From positions 62,001 through 126,000 of the forward strand of contig JAPDPX010000012.1 in assembly GCA_034506255.1 (NCBI GenBank): a stretch of DNA of 64,000 nt. Direction: 5' to 3'. The notes under the pieces were generated by a model. That model had not been told where the DNA came from. It made no database searches and worked only from the letters and a program-made list of their open reading frames with translations. This DNA comes from a candidate division KSB1 bacterium. GTDB lineage: Bacteria; Zhuqueibacterota; Zhuqueibacteria; Zhuqueibacterales; Zhuqueibacteraceae. The translations under genes and the position numbers were made by a program. Positions 51,566 to 61,162 of the stretch are shown one piece after another (position 1 is the first letter of the stretch; every line of letters starts with the position of its first letter).

Positions 51566-53053
51566 TCACGCCGGGGGAATCCGGAGGGTGAACTGGCAGC
51601 CGCCGCCGGGCAAATTTTCGGCATCCAAATCCCAGCCGCAGCGCTGTTTCGAGATTTCGTAGGCAAGATAACAGCCATAGCCCGAATGCAGGCCGTTGCC
51701 CTTGGTGGAGATGTTCTCCAGGAAGAGGCGTTTGATGCCGTGTTCGTTGGTTTCCAGCAGCTCGGGCAAAATGGGCCGGCCGTTGTTGGCGATGACGACG
51801 CAGGCGACGCCGGTGGCGGCTTCGAAACGGGTGCGCACCGTGATGGTGATGCGGCCGTCGCCGCTGTGGTCCAGGGCGTTTTGCAGCAGCGGCTCGAAGA
51901 TTTCCCACACCACGAATTCATTGACCTGCACCGGCGGCAGGGCGGGGTCGAGGTCCATCTCGAAGCGGAACTCCTCCGACTGCCGGGTCAGGCGCAGGCA
52001 GATGTGTTCGACGATGAAGCGCAGCACTTCGTTCAGGTCGGTTTGAAAGATCGGGCCGCGGATCGCCAGCACCGGGGGCTCATACCATTTCATGTCGTAG
52101 ATGACGCGCGAGATGTAGTTGGCGTATTTGGTGACGCGGTACTTGATCTCCTCGATGTTGGCGGTCGACAGCATGCGCACATCTTCCTTGATGAAGCCCA
52201 TCACCTTCTCGGCCTTGTGGTGGGTGTGGTAGATGCGCTTGGCAAACTGGGCTTCCTTTTGATAGTGAATGCGCTCACGGAGCTGGGCTTCGCGCTCCTT
52301 GAACAGGAGCTGCTGGGCCTCATCGCGCTCCTGCACGGAATAGGAGGAGACAAAAAACAGCGCGAGCATGCCGAACAGGATCATGCCCATGAACACCATG
52401 CCGGATTGATTGAAGCGGGTGATGATCTCGCGGGTGACGAAGCCGAAATCGGGCGCATTTTTGATGTAGACCGCGCCGGCATACTCGCCCTTGGGGACGA
52501 AAGGCACGAACACGTGAAAGGTCTGCCGGCCTTCGAGCAGATTGCAGACCTGCTCGGTGGATTCGAGCCGGCCACGCACCTGGCGGTAGAGGCGGGTGGC
52601 CTCGCGGTGCGGCATGTCGGCGGGGGGCGGCTCCGCCGGGTTCTCGAAGAAGAAGCGGTAGAGCGCGGTGCCATTGTCGATGGCGAAGACGCGCTCGCCC
52701 TGCGCCACCAGCACGCAGGCCTCTTCGACATGCTGCAGCAGCAACTGCTGGCTGAAAATGATGTCGAACGCCTGAATCAGCTTGCGGCGGTCGGCGGCGC
52801 TCTGGCGGTGCGCCGGGGAGGCCGTCTCCAGCAGCAGCTCCAGCGAGATGGCGGCGAGATTGGCGAAGCGCTCGGCGGAGTCGCGTTGATACCATTCCTG
52901 GGCACGCACCAGGAAATCCCTCACCGAATTCTTCTGCACGAAGGACACCAGCACCTGTGACGCCACCATGATGCTGAACAGCACCAGCACGTGTTTCAAC
53001 TCGAAATGATGGCGGCGCAGCCTGGCAACGAGACGGTCTTGCGGCGAATTCAT
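51566..53053 (-). CDS. membrane sensor histidine kinase
   Basis: The start at 53053, two bases after the preceding stop codon, gives 495 residues. Two transmembrane helices (about 20-40, HVLVLFSIMVASQVLVSFVQ, and 217-240, MVFMGMILFGMLALFFVSSY) flank an extracytoplasmic sensor domain of about 175 residues. The cytoplasmic part has a helical dimerisation segment (FAKRIYHTHHKAEKVMGFIK) with candidate histidines. The ATPase domain has N-box EIFEPLLQNALDHS, ANNG in place of the usual DxGxG, and GNGLHSGYGCYLAYEIS. The atypical G1 and phosphoacceptor sequences make this a divergent kinase. It is co-transcribed with a solute-binding protein and the sigma-54 regulator. Confidence 0.87.
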   Translation of the reverse strand: MNSPQDRLVARLRRHHFELKHVLVLFSIMVASQVLVSFVQKNSVRDFLVRAQEWYQRDSAERFANLAAISLELLLETASPAHRQSAADRRKLIQAFDIIFSQQLLLQHVEEACVLVAQGERVFAIDNGTALYRFFFENPAEPPPADMPHREATRLYRQVRGRLESTEQVCNLLEGRQTFHVFVPFVPKGEYAGAVYIKNAPDFGFVTREIITRFNQSGMVFMGMILFGMLALFFVSSYSVQERDEAQQLLFKEREAQLRERIHYQKEAQFAKRIYHTHHKAEKVMGFIKEDVRMLSTANIEEIKYRVTKYANYISRVIYDMKWYEPPVLAIRGPIFQTDLNEVLRFIVEHICLRLTRQSEEFRFEMDLDPALPPVQVNEFVVWEIFEPLLQNALDHSGDGRITITVRTRFEAATGVACVVIANNGRPILPELLETNEHGIKRLFLENISTKGNGLHSGYGCYLAYEISKQRCGWDLDAENLPGGGCQFTLRIPPA

Positions 53054-53055
53054 GG

Positions 53056-54372
53056 TCAGTTGATCAGCACTTTTTGCGAGCGAATCATGGCAGCCGCACC
53101 GGCGAGCGCGGCGGGGACGGAGATTTCCTGCTTGATGGCGCGATGGGCAAAGAAAGAAAGAATGTCGGAAATCTTGGTGTACTCGACCAGCGCCGGGCGG
53201 TGCATGCCGGTGGCGAGCAGTTGACGGTAGTAGCGCAAATCGGGATGCCGGGCGCAAAACAGACTGTCGTCATAGACGGAATGGATGGCGGGCAGATACC
53301 CCATGGTTTCGTAGACCAGGCGCTGCATTTCCCGGCTGGTGGCAAACTTGAGGAACTCGAGCGCCGCCGCCTTTTGGTTCGAATCGCGTGCGATCATGAG
53401 ATTCCAGCCGCCAAAGACGGCCGCGGGCGGTGAGCCGGCAAAATGCGGCAGCGCCGCAAACGCGATGGCTTTGACCTTGTCGCCGTAACGGCTTTCATAG
53501 GTGCGCAAATTGCCCGGCCAGCCGCGGAAGAAAAGCGCATCTTCGGCGAGCGCGTGCTCATAAACATCGACTTCCTTGTAGCCGGTGACCGCCGGCGGGG
53601 TGAGACGGTAGCGCCCCACCAAATCGACCAGCAACTGCAGGGCGCGCTGCGCGGCAGGGGTGTTGATGCCCAGCGAGTCGCCGCTGATCAACACCGGGTG
53701 TTGATGGCCGATGTTCTCCACCAGGGAACACATCAGGCCCTCATAACTGTCCGCCGGGAACAAATAAAACGACGGCTGCCGCGCGGCGAAACGCCGGCCG
53801 AGCTCGATGAAGTCCTCCCAGGTCATCGACGCCTTGAGCTTGCGCTCCACCTCGGCGAAATCCGGCAATGCTTGCAGCAGATCCCGGCGGTAATACAGGA
53901 TGCCGATGTCGAAATAGAACGGCACGCTCACCAATTCCCCGCCGGAAAAACAGGAGGCGAGCGCCTGCGGCAGAAAGGCCTGCTGCTCCTTGGCGGAAAA
54001 ATACCGGCTCAGCGGCTCCGCCCATTTCACGAAACGCGGTGTCCACACCACATCCACCGCGAAGATGTCGATGCGCGAGCTCTTGCTGCGCAGCGCCCGG
54101 GTGAGAAGCTGCTTGCGTTCGTTGGTGCTGAATTTGGTGAAGGGGAGATTGATGGGCACCACCTGCACCCGGCCGCGATACCGCTCGTTGAAACGGTCAA
54201 TGATGGTTTGCTGCGCCGCTGAGAGATTGTCGGCAAAGTAGAGGGTCGTGACCCCGGCATCCTCTTCCTCCTCCGGGCCGGCGGGAGTGAACACCACGAT
54301 GACGATGGCCAGGGCGGCAATCAGCAGCGAGGCGATCAATAAACTGGTTCTGGAAAAGAGACGGCTGAACAT
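53056..54372 (-). CDS. periplasmic solute-binding protein (family 1, sugar type) of a sensor operon
   Basis: This 438-residue protein begins MFSRLFSRTSLLIASLLIAA, followed by a hydrophobic stretch that would either anchor it in the inner membrane or be cleaved. The fold is ABC-type family 1: TLYFADNLSAAQQTIIDRFN, VPINLPFTKFSTNERKQLLT, VPFYFDIGILYYRRDLL, MTWEDFIELGRRFAA and FGGWNLMIARDSNQKAAALE. Such proteins bind oligosaccharides. No permease or ATPase genes accompany it; instead a histidine kinase starts 2 bases after its stop. AGGTG lies 5 bases before the ATG. It is therefore likely the ligand-sensing part of the signalling system. Confidence 0.85.
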   Translation of the reverse strand: MFSRLFSRTSLLIASLLIAALAIVIVVFTPAGPEEEEDAGVTTLYFADNLSAAQQTIIDRFNERYRGRVQVVPINLPFTKFSTNERKQLLTRALRSKSSRIDIFAVDVVWTPRFVKWAEPLSRYFSAKEQQAFLPQALASCFSGGELVSVPFYFDIGILYYRRDLLQALPDFAEVERKLKASMTWEDFIELGRRFAARQPSFYLFPADSYEGLMCSLVENIGHQHPVLISGDSLGINTPAAQRALQLLVDLVGRYRLTPPAVTGYKEVDVYEHALAEDALFFRGWPGNLRTYESRYGDKVKAIAFAALPHFAGSPPAAVFGGWNLMIARDSNQKAAALEFLKFATSREMQRLVYETMGYLPAIHSVYDDSLFCARHPDLRYYRQLLATGMHRPALVEYTKISDILSFFAHRAIKQEISVPAALAGAAAMIRSQKVLIN

Positions 54373-55628
54373 GTTTCACCTGTGCGTTGGCCGGATGGCG
54401 TCCAGAGGCCTCCGCCCTCCGTGCGCGCGGTTTGCGGGCAGGATCGGGGGAGGGGAGAACGCTGATGCTTTGCGCCGCGTGCCCGGCCCGTGAGCGCCTG
54501 CAAAAGGGACTTTTTTCATCATGAGGCTGGCGGGAAACCGCGGCCGCACCGCGCTCGTGCACGAGTGTGGCGTGCGAGGTCTAAAGGCAGGGACAGCAAC
54601 AGCGGGGAGCCGCCCGGGCCGCATAACCATGCGCATCACATTCCGGCGACAGACAAGGAGATTGCCGCGAATTTGCATCCGTCAATCACGCAGCGATAAT
54701 GCGAAACCGGCGGGAATTTGTCAAGCTGGATTTTGGCCGCGGCGGGATGCTTTGGTAACGTGTGGCGTGGCGTAAACATCGCTGCCTGCGGACAAGAAGT
54801 CCAGTGGCAGCAATTTTTCAAACAAAACAAAAAACTCTCACGCCAAGATTTTTTCAGCAGAGCTTGCCAAACAACAAGCCGCCGCACCATAAAAATCACA
54901 CCGGCCACCAGGTTTTCCCTCGTGCTCTTGGCGGGTTGTGTGGTTCACAAATCTTCGCAGGGACAGTTCCGTCCGCCCCCTTTTTAATCTGCCCCGGCCT
55001 GGCCGGGGCATTCCTGCAGAGGGCATCCGCAGGATCGCAAGATTAGGGCTACGGTCAAACCGTGGCGGAATGGTTATTCCTTGCACAACCTCTGCGGCTT
55101 CGCGTCCTTGTGTGTTTTGGCTTTTGGATTTGATCGCTTCGAAAAATTTGGCACCTGAATTTTGCTCCCAGATTGATCCCCTCCGCAAGCAACGCCAATC
55201 TGATCACCCCCCACCACGCAGGGGGTGGTGCATAAAAAATTTTGCAGGCCACCGTGCGATCCACTCCGGCAGGGATGAACCGTTTGATTCTCTGCAAAAA
55301 ACCGCGCCAGATCCCGGGAAATTCTGCAGGCCACTCCCAAAGGAGTTTAAAGACACGCAAGATTCCGATGTTTACACACAGTTCACTCCTCACGGAGTTT
55401 TATGAACACGCATTTCTTCCGGACAACAGCAGGGCAGCATGCAAAATTCAGGTGGCAGCATTGGGCTGGCAGTCTGCGCTACGGCATTTTCGTGATATCC
55501 TGCGGCGAAGGCAAGCGGCGTTTGCCCGGAAAGCCCGGGGGCGTTGTCCGTGCACGTGGGAATCCGTGTCACCGTCATTCCGACGAACACGAGACCTCCC
55601 ACGAAAACCATGGCAGCCCTTTCGGGGA
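54373..55628. other. non-coding gap with dispersed repeats
   Basis: The 1.26-kb gap contains no supportable gene. Its left half (54373-55140) shows nothing recognised. R1 copy b is at 55154-55366. Bases 55402-55455 share a block with the ends of R2, and 55468-55495 has CTGCGCTACGGCATTTTCGTG as at 49576-49598. Confidence 0.55.
55154..55366 (-). repeat. dispersed intergenic repeat R1, copy b
   Basis: The inverse of 2172-2390. Bases 55208-55275 of this copy also match about 36727-36795 in the gap upstream of the SGNH gene (GGGGGTGGTGCATAAAAAAT against GGGGGTGGTGCCTAAAAAAT), so a third, partial copy exists there. Confidence 0.75.
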
Positions 55629-57127
55629 TCATACCCGCACCATCTCAGCCAGCGCGGCAAACTCGGCCTTGAGTGCCGGATAGAGTGCGTGATAGCGGGC
55701 GTAATATCCGGCATATGTCTTCGCAGCAGAGGAGGGCTGATGATGATCGGTGATGCGGATCACCTGTCCGGCAGCAGCTTCGACGCTGGAATAAACACCG
55801 GTGCCGACCCCGGCCAGCAGGGCCGCGCCATAGGCGGCGCCTTCGGTGGAATTGACCGTGACGATTTCCGTGTTGAAAACATCAGCCAGCATCTGCCGCC
55901 AAAGGGCACTCTTGGCACCCCCCCGGAGGCGCGCACCTGCCGGGTGGGCATGCCCAGGGCGCGCAGCAATTCCAGGGAATCGCGCAGCCCAAAAGTCACG
56001 CCTTCCATCACGGCGCGCGTGAGATGCGCTTTGGTATGGCGGATGTTCAGACCAATGAAAGCACCCCGTGCGTGCGGGTCGGGATGGGGGGTGCGTTCGC
56101 CGGTGAGATAGGGCAGAAACAACAGGCCTTCACTGCCCGCAGCGACCTTTTCCGCGGCTTGCGTCAAGGCTTCATAAGATTCATTGCCGGCGAACAGGTC
56201 GCGATACCAGCGGAAACTGCCGCCGGCGGAAAGCATCACGCCCATAAGATGCCATTTGCCGGGCAGCGCATGACAGAAGGCATGCAAGCGGCCCTGCGGC
56301 TCGACGCGATAGGAATCCGATTGGGCAAACACCACACCGGAGGTGCCGATGGTCACGGCCACCGTGCCTTCGCGCACGATGCCGGTGCCGACAGCCTGCG
56401 CCGCCTGATCACCGCCGCCGGCGACGACAGGCGTGCCCGCCAGCAGTCCGGTGGCTTGCGCAGCCGCCGCATTGATTTTGGTGCTGGCAACCGGCGACTC
56501 GGTCACTTCCGGCAACCAGGCCCGCGGGATATTCAGCGCGGCCAGCAAGTCTTCCGACCATTGGCGCCTGCCGACATCGAACAGGGAGGTGCCGGAGGCG
56601 TCCGCCACGTCGCTGAAAAACTCACCGGTGAGCCGGTAGCGCACATAGTCCTTGGGCAGCAGAATATGCGCGATGCGGGCATAATTCTCCGGCTCGTGCA
56701 TGCGCGTCCAAACGATCTTCGGCGCGGTGAAGCCGGTCAAAATCGGGTTGCCGGTGAGCTGCAGGACACGCGGCGCACCGATCAAATTTGTGATCCACTC
56801 GCATTGTTGCGCCGTTCGCTGATCATTCCACAAAATGCACGGGCGAATGACGTCGCCGTGTGCGTCGAGCAACGTCATGCCGTGCATTTGCCCGGTGAGG
56901 CCGACCGCGGCGACCTGCCGGCCGGTGATTTGCGCTTTCTCCAAAACGGCACGAATGCTTTGCACCGTGCCCTTCCAAAACAGCGCCGGATCCTGTTCGG
57001 TCCATCCGGGTTTGGGGGAGTCAAACGGATATTGCGTGGCCGCCACGGCGACGACGCGCCCGGTCTCATCAATGAGCAGGGCCTTGGTCGCCGTGGTCGA
57101 AGTGTCGATGCCGAGCAAATGAGGCAT
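55629..57127 (-). pseudogene. xylB: xylulokinase with a one-base frameshift
   Basis: The FGGY kinase starts MPHLLGIDTSTTATKALLID at 57127 and runs through VGLTGQMHGMTLL and the GGGDQAAQAVGTG motif to QVRASGG. The frame then shifts at a run of seven C at 55918-55924 (G on the coding strand). Adding one G would continue GGGAKSALWRQMLADVFNTE and run to the stop at 55629, giving a normal length of about 500 residues. This may be a homopolymer sequencing error, a real mutation, or a slip site. Xylulokinase phosphorylates D-xylulose and pairs with xylA just upstream. Confidence 0.85.
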
Positions 57128-57283
57128 GGCAGTTGACCGTGATCGTTTACCGCTGATGGTGATCAGTTTTTTCGTGTTGCGCAAAATGATATTGCGGTTA
57201 CGTCAGGCCCGTGAGGCCGGCCAGTCGGTGAAACTTCCGCACCACAAGTCCGAAATCATCCGGACGAGAGAAAGGGAAAAATA

Positions 57284-58450
57284 TTAGCGCACTCCCATGA
57301 GCAACTCGAACACCAGTTGATCGAGGCGTTCATACTTCAGGCCGCGCCGGGCAAGGGCTTCGCGGTCGAATTTGTGCATTTTGAGTACGGTGGCTTTTTG
57401 CGCCGAGAAGCTGCCGAGCCACTCAGCCGTGACGGGGTCTTGCGCCGTCAGTTCTGCGAGCAGGGCTTGGATGTCCTGGTCGGCGTTGAATTGCGCGGCC
57501 TTTTCCTTCAGGATGAGATAGGTGCGCATGCAACCGGCGGCGAAGTCCCTGACGCCGTCGCGATCTTCGGTACGATAAGCGTGGGCATCGAAATGGCGCG
57601 GGCCGGCATACCCGACGTCTTCGAGGAATTTCACCAAAAAGAAGGCCTGTTTGAGATTGTGCGAGCCGAAGCGGAAATCCTGATCGTAACGGGCGAAGTT
57701 TTGATCGTTCAGATCGATGTGAAACAATTTGCCGGCGTCCCAGGCCTGGGCGACGTTGTGCAGGAAATTCAATCCCGCCATGTGTTCATGCGCCACTTCG
57801 GGATTCACCCCCACCATCTCGGGATGATCGAGCGTGGCAATGAAGGCGAGCATGTGGCCGGTGGTGGCGAGGTAGATGTCGCCGCGCGGCTCATTGGGTT
57901 TGGCCTCGAGTGCAAACTTGAGATCATAGCCCTGTGTGCGCACATAGTCGCAGAGAAAATTCACGGCCTCGCGCATGCGCTTGATGGCCTCAAGCGGATT
58001 CTTGCCGGCATCGGTCTCGCTGCCTTCCCGGCCGCCCCAAAAGACATAGATCGTCGCACCCAGCTCGACACCGAGATCGATGGCGTGCATGGTCTTGTGC
58101 AGTGCGTAGGCCCGCACTCTGGCGTCATGCGAGGTAAAGGCGCCGTCTTTGAAGACGGGATCAGAGAACAAATTCGTCGTCGCCATCGGCACAACCAGGC
58201 CGCTTGCCGCCAGGGCTTGTTTGAATTCGCGCACGATGCGGTCGCGTTCCGTCGGTGTGGCATCGATCGGCACGAGGTCATTGTCATGAAGGTTGACGCC
58301 ATAGGCGCCGGTTTCCGCGAGCAAATGAACAAGCTCCACCGGAGAAAGCACGGGCCGCACGGGCAGACCGAAGGGATCACGGCCTACATTGCCGACGGTC
58401 CACAACCCGAAAGTGAATTTGTGTACGGGACGAGGCTGGTAGTTCGACAT
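57284..58450 (-). CDS. xylA: xylose isomerase
   Basis: This 388-residue enzyme converts D-xylose to D-xylulose in the cytoplasm. Length and sequence fit the short class I type of Actinobacteria-like enzymes. Signatures are TFGLWTVGNVGRDPFG, the catalytic His region YGVNLHDNDLVP, FWGGREGSETD, metal-binding EAKPNEPRGD, and DLNDQNFARYDQD and HFDAHAYRTED for the second metal. The gene lies 156 bases upstream of xylB on the same strand, so they likely form an operon for xylose released from xylans. Confidence 0.95.
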   Translation of the reverse strand: MSNYQPRPVHKFTFGLWTVGNVGRDPFGLPVRPVLSPVELVHLLAETGAYGVNLHDNDLVPIDATPTERDRIVREFKQALAASGLVVPMATTNLFSDPVFKDGAFTSHDARVRAYALHKTMHAIDLGVELGATIYVFWGGREGSETDAGKNPLEAIKRMREAVNFLCDYVRTQGYDLKFALEAKPNEPRGDIYLATTGHMLAFIATLDHPEMVGVNPEVAHEHMAGLNFLHNVAQAWDAGKLFHIDLNDQNFARYDQDFRFGSHNLKQAFFLVKFLEDVGYAGPRHFDAHAYRTEDRDGVRDFAAGCMRTYLILKEKAAQFNADQDIQALLAELTAQDPVTAEWLGSFSAQKATVLKMHKFDREALARRGLKYERLDQLVFELLMGVR

Positions 58451-59574
58451 GGTTCATGTCCTTGCGAGTGAGTTTTGAGCGGATAAAAAGTGTGAAGGTT
58501 GAAAATTCATCCTTTTGCCTCATTCAAACAGGCTGGAATGGCCCGGCCGGTCGGAGGTCGGATCATAGATGCGAAAGTTGCCGCTCAATTGCAACATGGC
58601 CAGCAGAGAGAGCAGACCATCATAATACCTGCCAGGGCCACGGGGAATGGGGGGTGCCCACAATGCCGCGACAAACTCTTTCCCAAACGGGGCGATTTCG
58701 AAAATAAAAACCTTTTGGGACCGAAGGGTGTTGATGTTATTTTGTGTTAGCCAAACGCACCCAGTTCCCGCACTCCACACCAAAAAGGTTGAAGCAATAT
58801 GGCGAAAAACGGCGCCGACAAACAAGCAGAAATTTCCAGAGTGGAAGTCACCACCGGGAAGATGTGTGGCCGCGGCGGTTTGTTTTTCTTTTTGCGATAC
58901 CGCGGAGATGGCTTCGTCACACCAGATGAAACGTTTCTTTCGAAAATTTCTGGCCGTGCCCAACCGGCAGTCTCGTCAGATTCTGCTCGTGATGTTTTTG
59001 TGGCGACTGCGGATCGGACGACCCGGAATCGTGGTTCTGGTCGGCGGGGTGGTGGTGCTTGCCGACGACGGTATCCGCCAACGCGAAGGCATGGGACCCT
59101 CCCACACAGGAACAAAAAGGGCTGTCAGCCGCTGGCGGTTTGGGGGGACAATAAAAATCCGTGTTTTTTGAAGAACGTCTCAAAATTCACCAGATTTGTG
59201 CGGACGAAAATATGACGACCACAGGAACCTTCTCACGGCTTGTCCGGCGGTCAACCTCGTCAAGAGCGGGGGCGAATCATTCGCAAAATCGTGCAACCGG
59301 TTGTCGAGCAACTGAAATCGCTCAACTATGGGAACGCAACGCCGATCCGACGCGCGTCTTTTCGAGGTGAGTGGAGAGCCGCTCGGTTGCGGTTCTTGTT
59401 TCTCTCAACGCCATTGGCCAGTTTGATTCGCACGCCCGCCGAAGAGCAAAACCGCCATCTCGCCGCGCTGTGCGCCCGGACAGGGGCAGCGTGGTATGCG
59501 GGGCTGCAGCCGATGGTGGAGATTGCCAACAGTAGCCAAACGTTTAGACATCGTACCAAATCGAGGCAGCCGCG
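58451..59574. other. non-coding gap between divergent xylA and the URO-D gene
   Basis: This 1.1-kb gap contains no supportable gene. It must hold the xylA promoter (minus) and that of the URO-D-family gene (plus). I saw no operator or terminator I can defend. Confidence 0.45.
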
Positions 59575-60771
59575 ATGACTTCCAAACAACGCATGCAACG
59601 GGCCATGGCCCGGCAAATCCCCGATCGGGTGCCGGTGATGTGCCAGCTTGCGCTGGGACACTATTTCCTGCACGCCGGCGTTGCGCCGCTCGACATATGG
59701 TACCGCTCGGAGGGCTTTGCCGAGGCGCTCATCAGAATGCAGCAGCGCTACGGTTTTGACGGCATTCTGATCAATCTCCCCGGCCGGGATCCCAATTATG
59801 AAAAGTACCTGGACAAGATCGAGTCCGGCAACGACGAACTGCGTTTGCGCTGGCGCAACGGCAACTACACCATCTTTCCGCTGGATGACAACCCGCACTA
59901 CTACCAGGCGGACGGCACGCGCTATTTCCCGAGCTTCGAGGAAATTGATCCCGCGCAACTTTACTATGTCGAGCCCTGGGATCTCACCGACATCACTTAT
60001 CCCTACACCTGGGGCTTCGAGAGCGAGCCGCGCCCCTGCAACGATTTCTTTCCAGAGTATCATTTCGACACCATCAAACTGGTGAAGGCCCGTGCCGGTG
60101 CCGGCGTTTCCGTGCACGCCGAAGTTTTCTCGCCGTGGTCGCAGTTTTTGGAACTGTTGAATTACGAGAATGCCCTGCTGGCCATCCTGGATGATCCCGG
60201 CAAAAGCAAAGCCTGCCTCGAACGGTTGACCGAGGGTGCGATCGATCTGGCCAAAAGGCAGGCGGCCTGCGACGTGGATGCCATCTTGATTTCCTCGGCC
60301 TTTGCCGGCGCCGGTTTGATCTCGCGCGCGCATTACGAGGAATTTGTTCTGCCCTGTGAAAAAAAGCTCATCGCCGAAGTAAAAGCCGCCACCGCCCTCC
60401 CCCTCTATACCCACACCTGCGGCAGCATCGGCGACCGCCTGGATCTGATGTTGCAAACCGGCACCGATGGCATCGACACTCTCGATCCACCACCGCTCGG
60501 CACGGTGGAGTTGGCCGAGGCCAAGCAGATTCTGGCGGGAAAAGCCTTCATCAAGGGGAACATCGATCCGGTGCATACGCTGCTGAACGGCAGCCCCGCG
60601 AAAATCAGAGCAGATGTGCAGCACCGGATTGCGATTGGCAAGCCGGGGGGCGGCTACATCCTGAGCTCGGCCTGCTCGGTGGCGCCGCATACGCCGCCGG
60701 CGAATATCGAATTGCTGGTACCGTTGGCGGAGGAATGGGGAAGGTACTCACCCGGCGAGGAGTGCGAATAA
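59575..60771 (+). CDS. uroporphyrinogen decarboxylase-family protein
   Basis: This 398-residue protein starts MTSKQRMQRAMARQIPDRVP, the usual beginning of URO-D-family proteins; GAGG lies 8 bases before the ATG. The (beta/alpha)8 barrel is suggested by YGFDGILINLPGRDPNY, VHAEVFSPWSQFLELL, CDVDAILISSAFAGAG, the THTCGSIGDRLDLM stretch, and FIKGNIDPVHTLLNGSPAKI. The GNIDP element and Cys/His residues resemble methyltransferase members (MtaA/CmuA-like) as well as HemE. Longer than HemE by about 40 residues. Its job next to sugar genes is unknown. It may be a corrinoid methyltransferase acting on methylated compounds, but no corrinoid protein is nearby. Confidence 0.72.
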   Translation: MTSKQRMQRAMARQIPDRVPVMCQLALGHYFLHAGVAPLDIWYRSEGFAEALIRMQQRYGFDGILINLPGRDPNYEKYLDKIESGNDELRLRWRNGNYTIFPLDDNPHYYQADGTRYFPSFEEIDPAQLYYVEPWDLTDITYPYTWGFESEPRPCNDFFPEYHFDTIKLVKARAGAGVSVHAEVFSPWSQFLELLNYENALLAILDDPGKSKACLERLTEGAIDLAKRQAACDVDAILISSAFAGAGLISRAHYEEFVLPCEKKLIAEVKAATALPLYTHTCGSIGDRLDLMLQTGTDGIDTLDPPPLGTVELAEAKQILAGKAFIKGNIDPVHTLLNGSPAKIRADVQHRIAIGKPGGGYILSSACSVAPHTPPANIELLVPLAEEWGRYSPGEECE

Positions 60772-61162
60772 ACCCAAGCAGCCCCTCGCCAGTCGGCCGT
60801 TGCTTCGATCCGGCTGGCGGCCTACAGTTGCACGGCGCGCCGCGTGCCGTCATGCTGGCTGTCAGGCGGTGCTTCCCGCACCACATCTGGTGCGAACCTC
60901 TTGTTTGCCCGCAGGCTGAAAGCTTGTGCTGCGATCTGTTTGCAGTGCTTGTTCCGGCGCGGGTTGATTTGCAGAAGGCAGCCACCTGTTTCCAACGACA
61001 GGCCAGTCCAGTCCCGGCGGGGCCGCGGCATGCCATCGTCCTTGCGTCAAATGTCATGCAACAGCCAAACCGGTGCAAAATCCCGTGAGGTGAACTGTCA
61101 TCCCGAGGCGGGTACTCGCGGGACAAAGCGCCGGCTCAGCCTGGCAAGCCCAGGGCACCAAC
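60772..61162. other. intergenic gap upstream of galK
   Basis: This 391-base gap has no gene or recognised repeat. It probably holds the galK promoter, but no box could be assigned. Confidence 0.4.
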
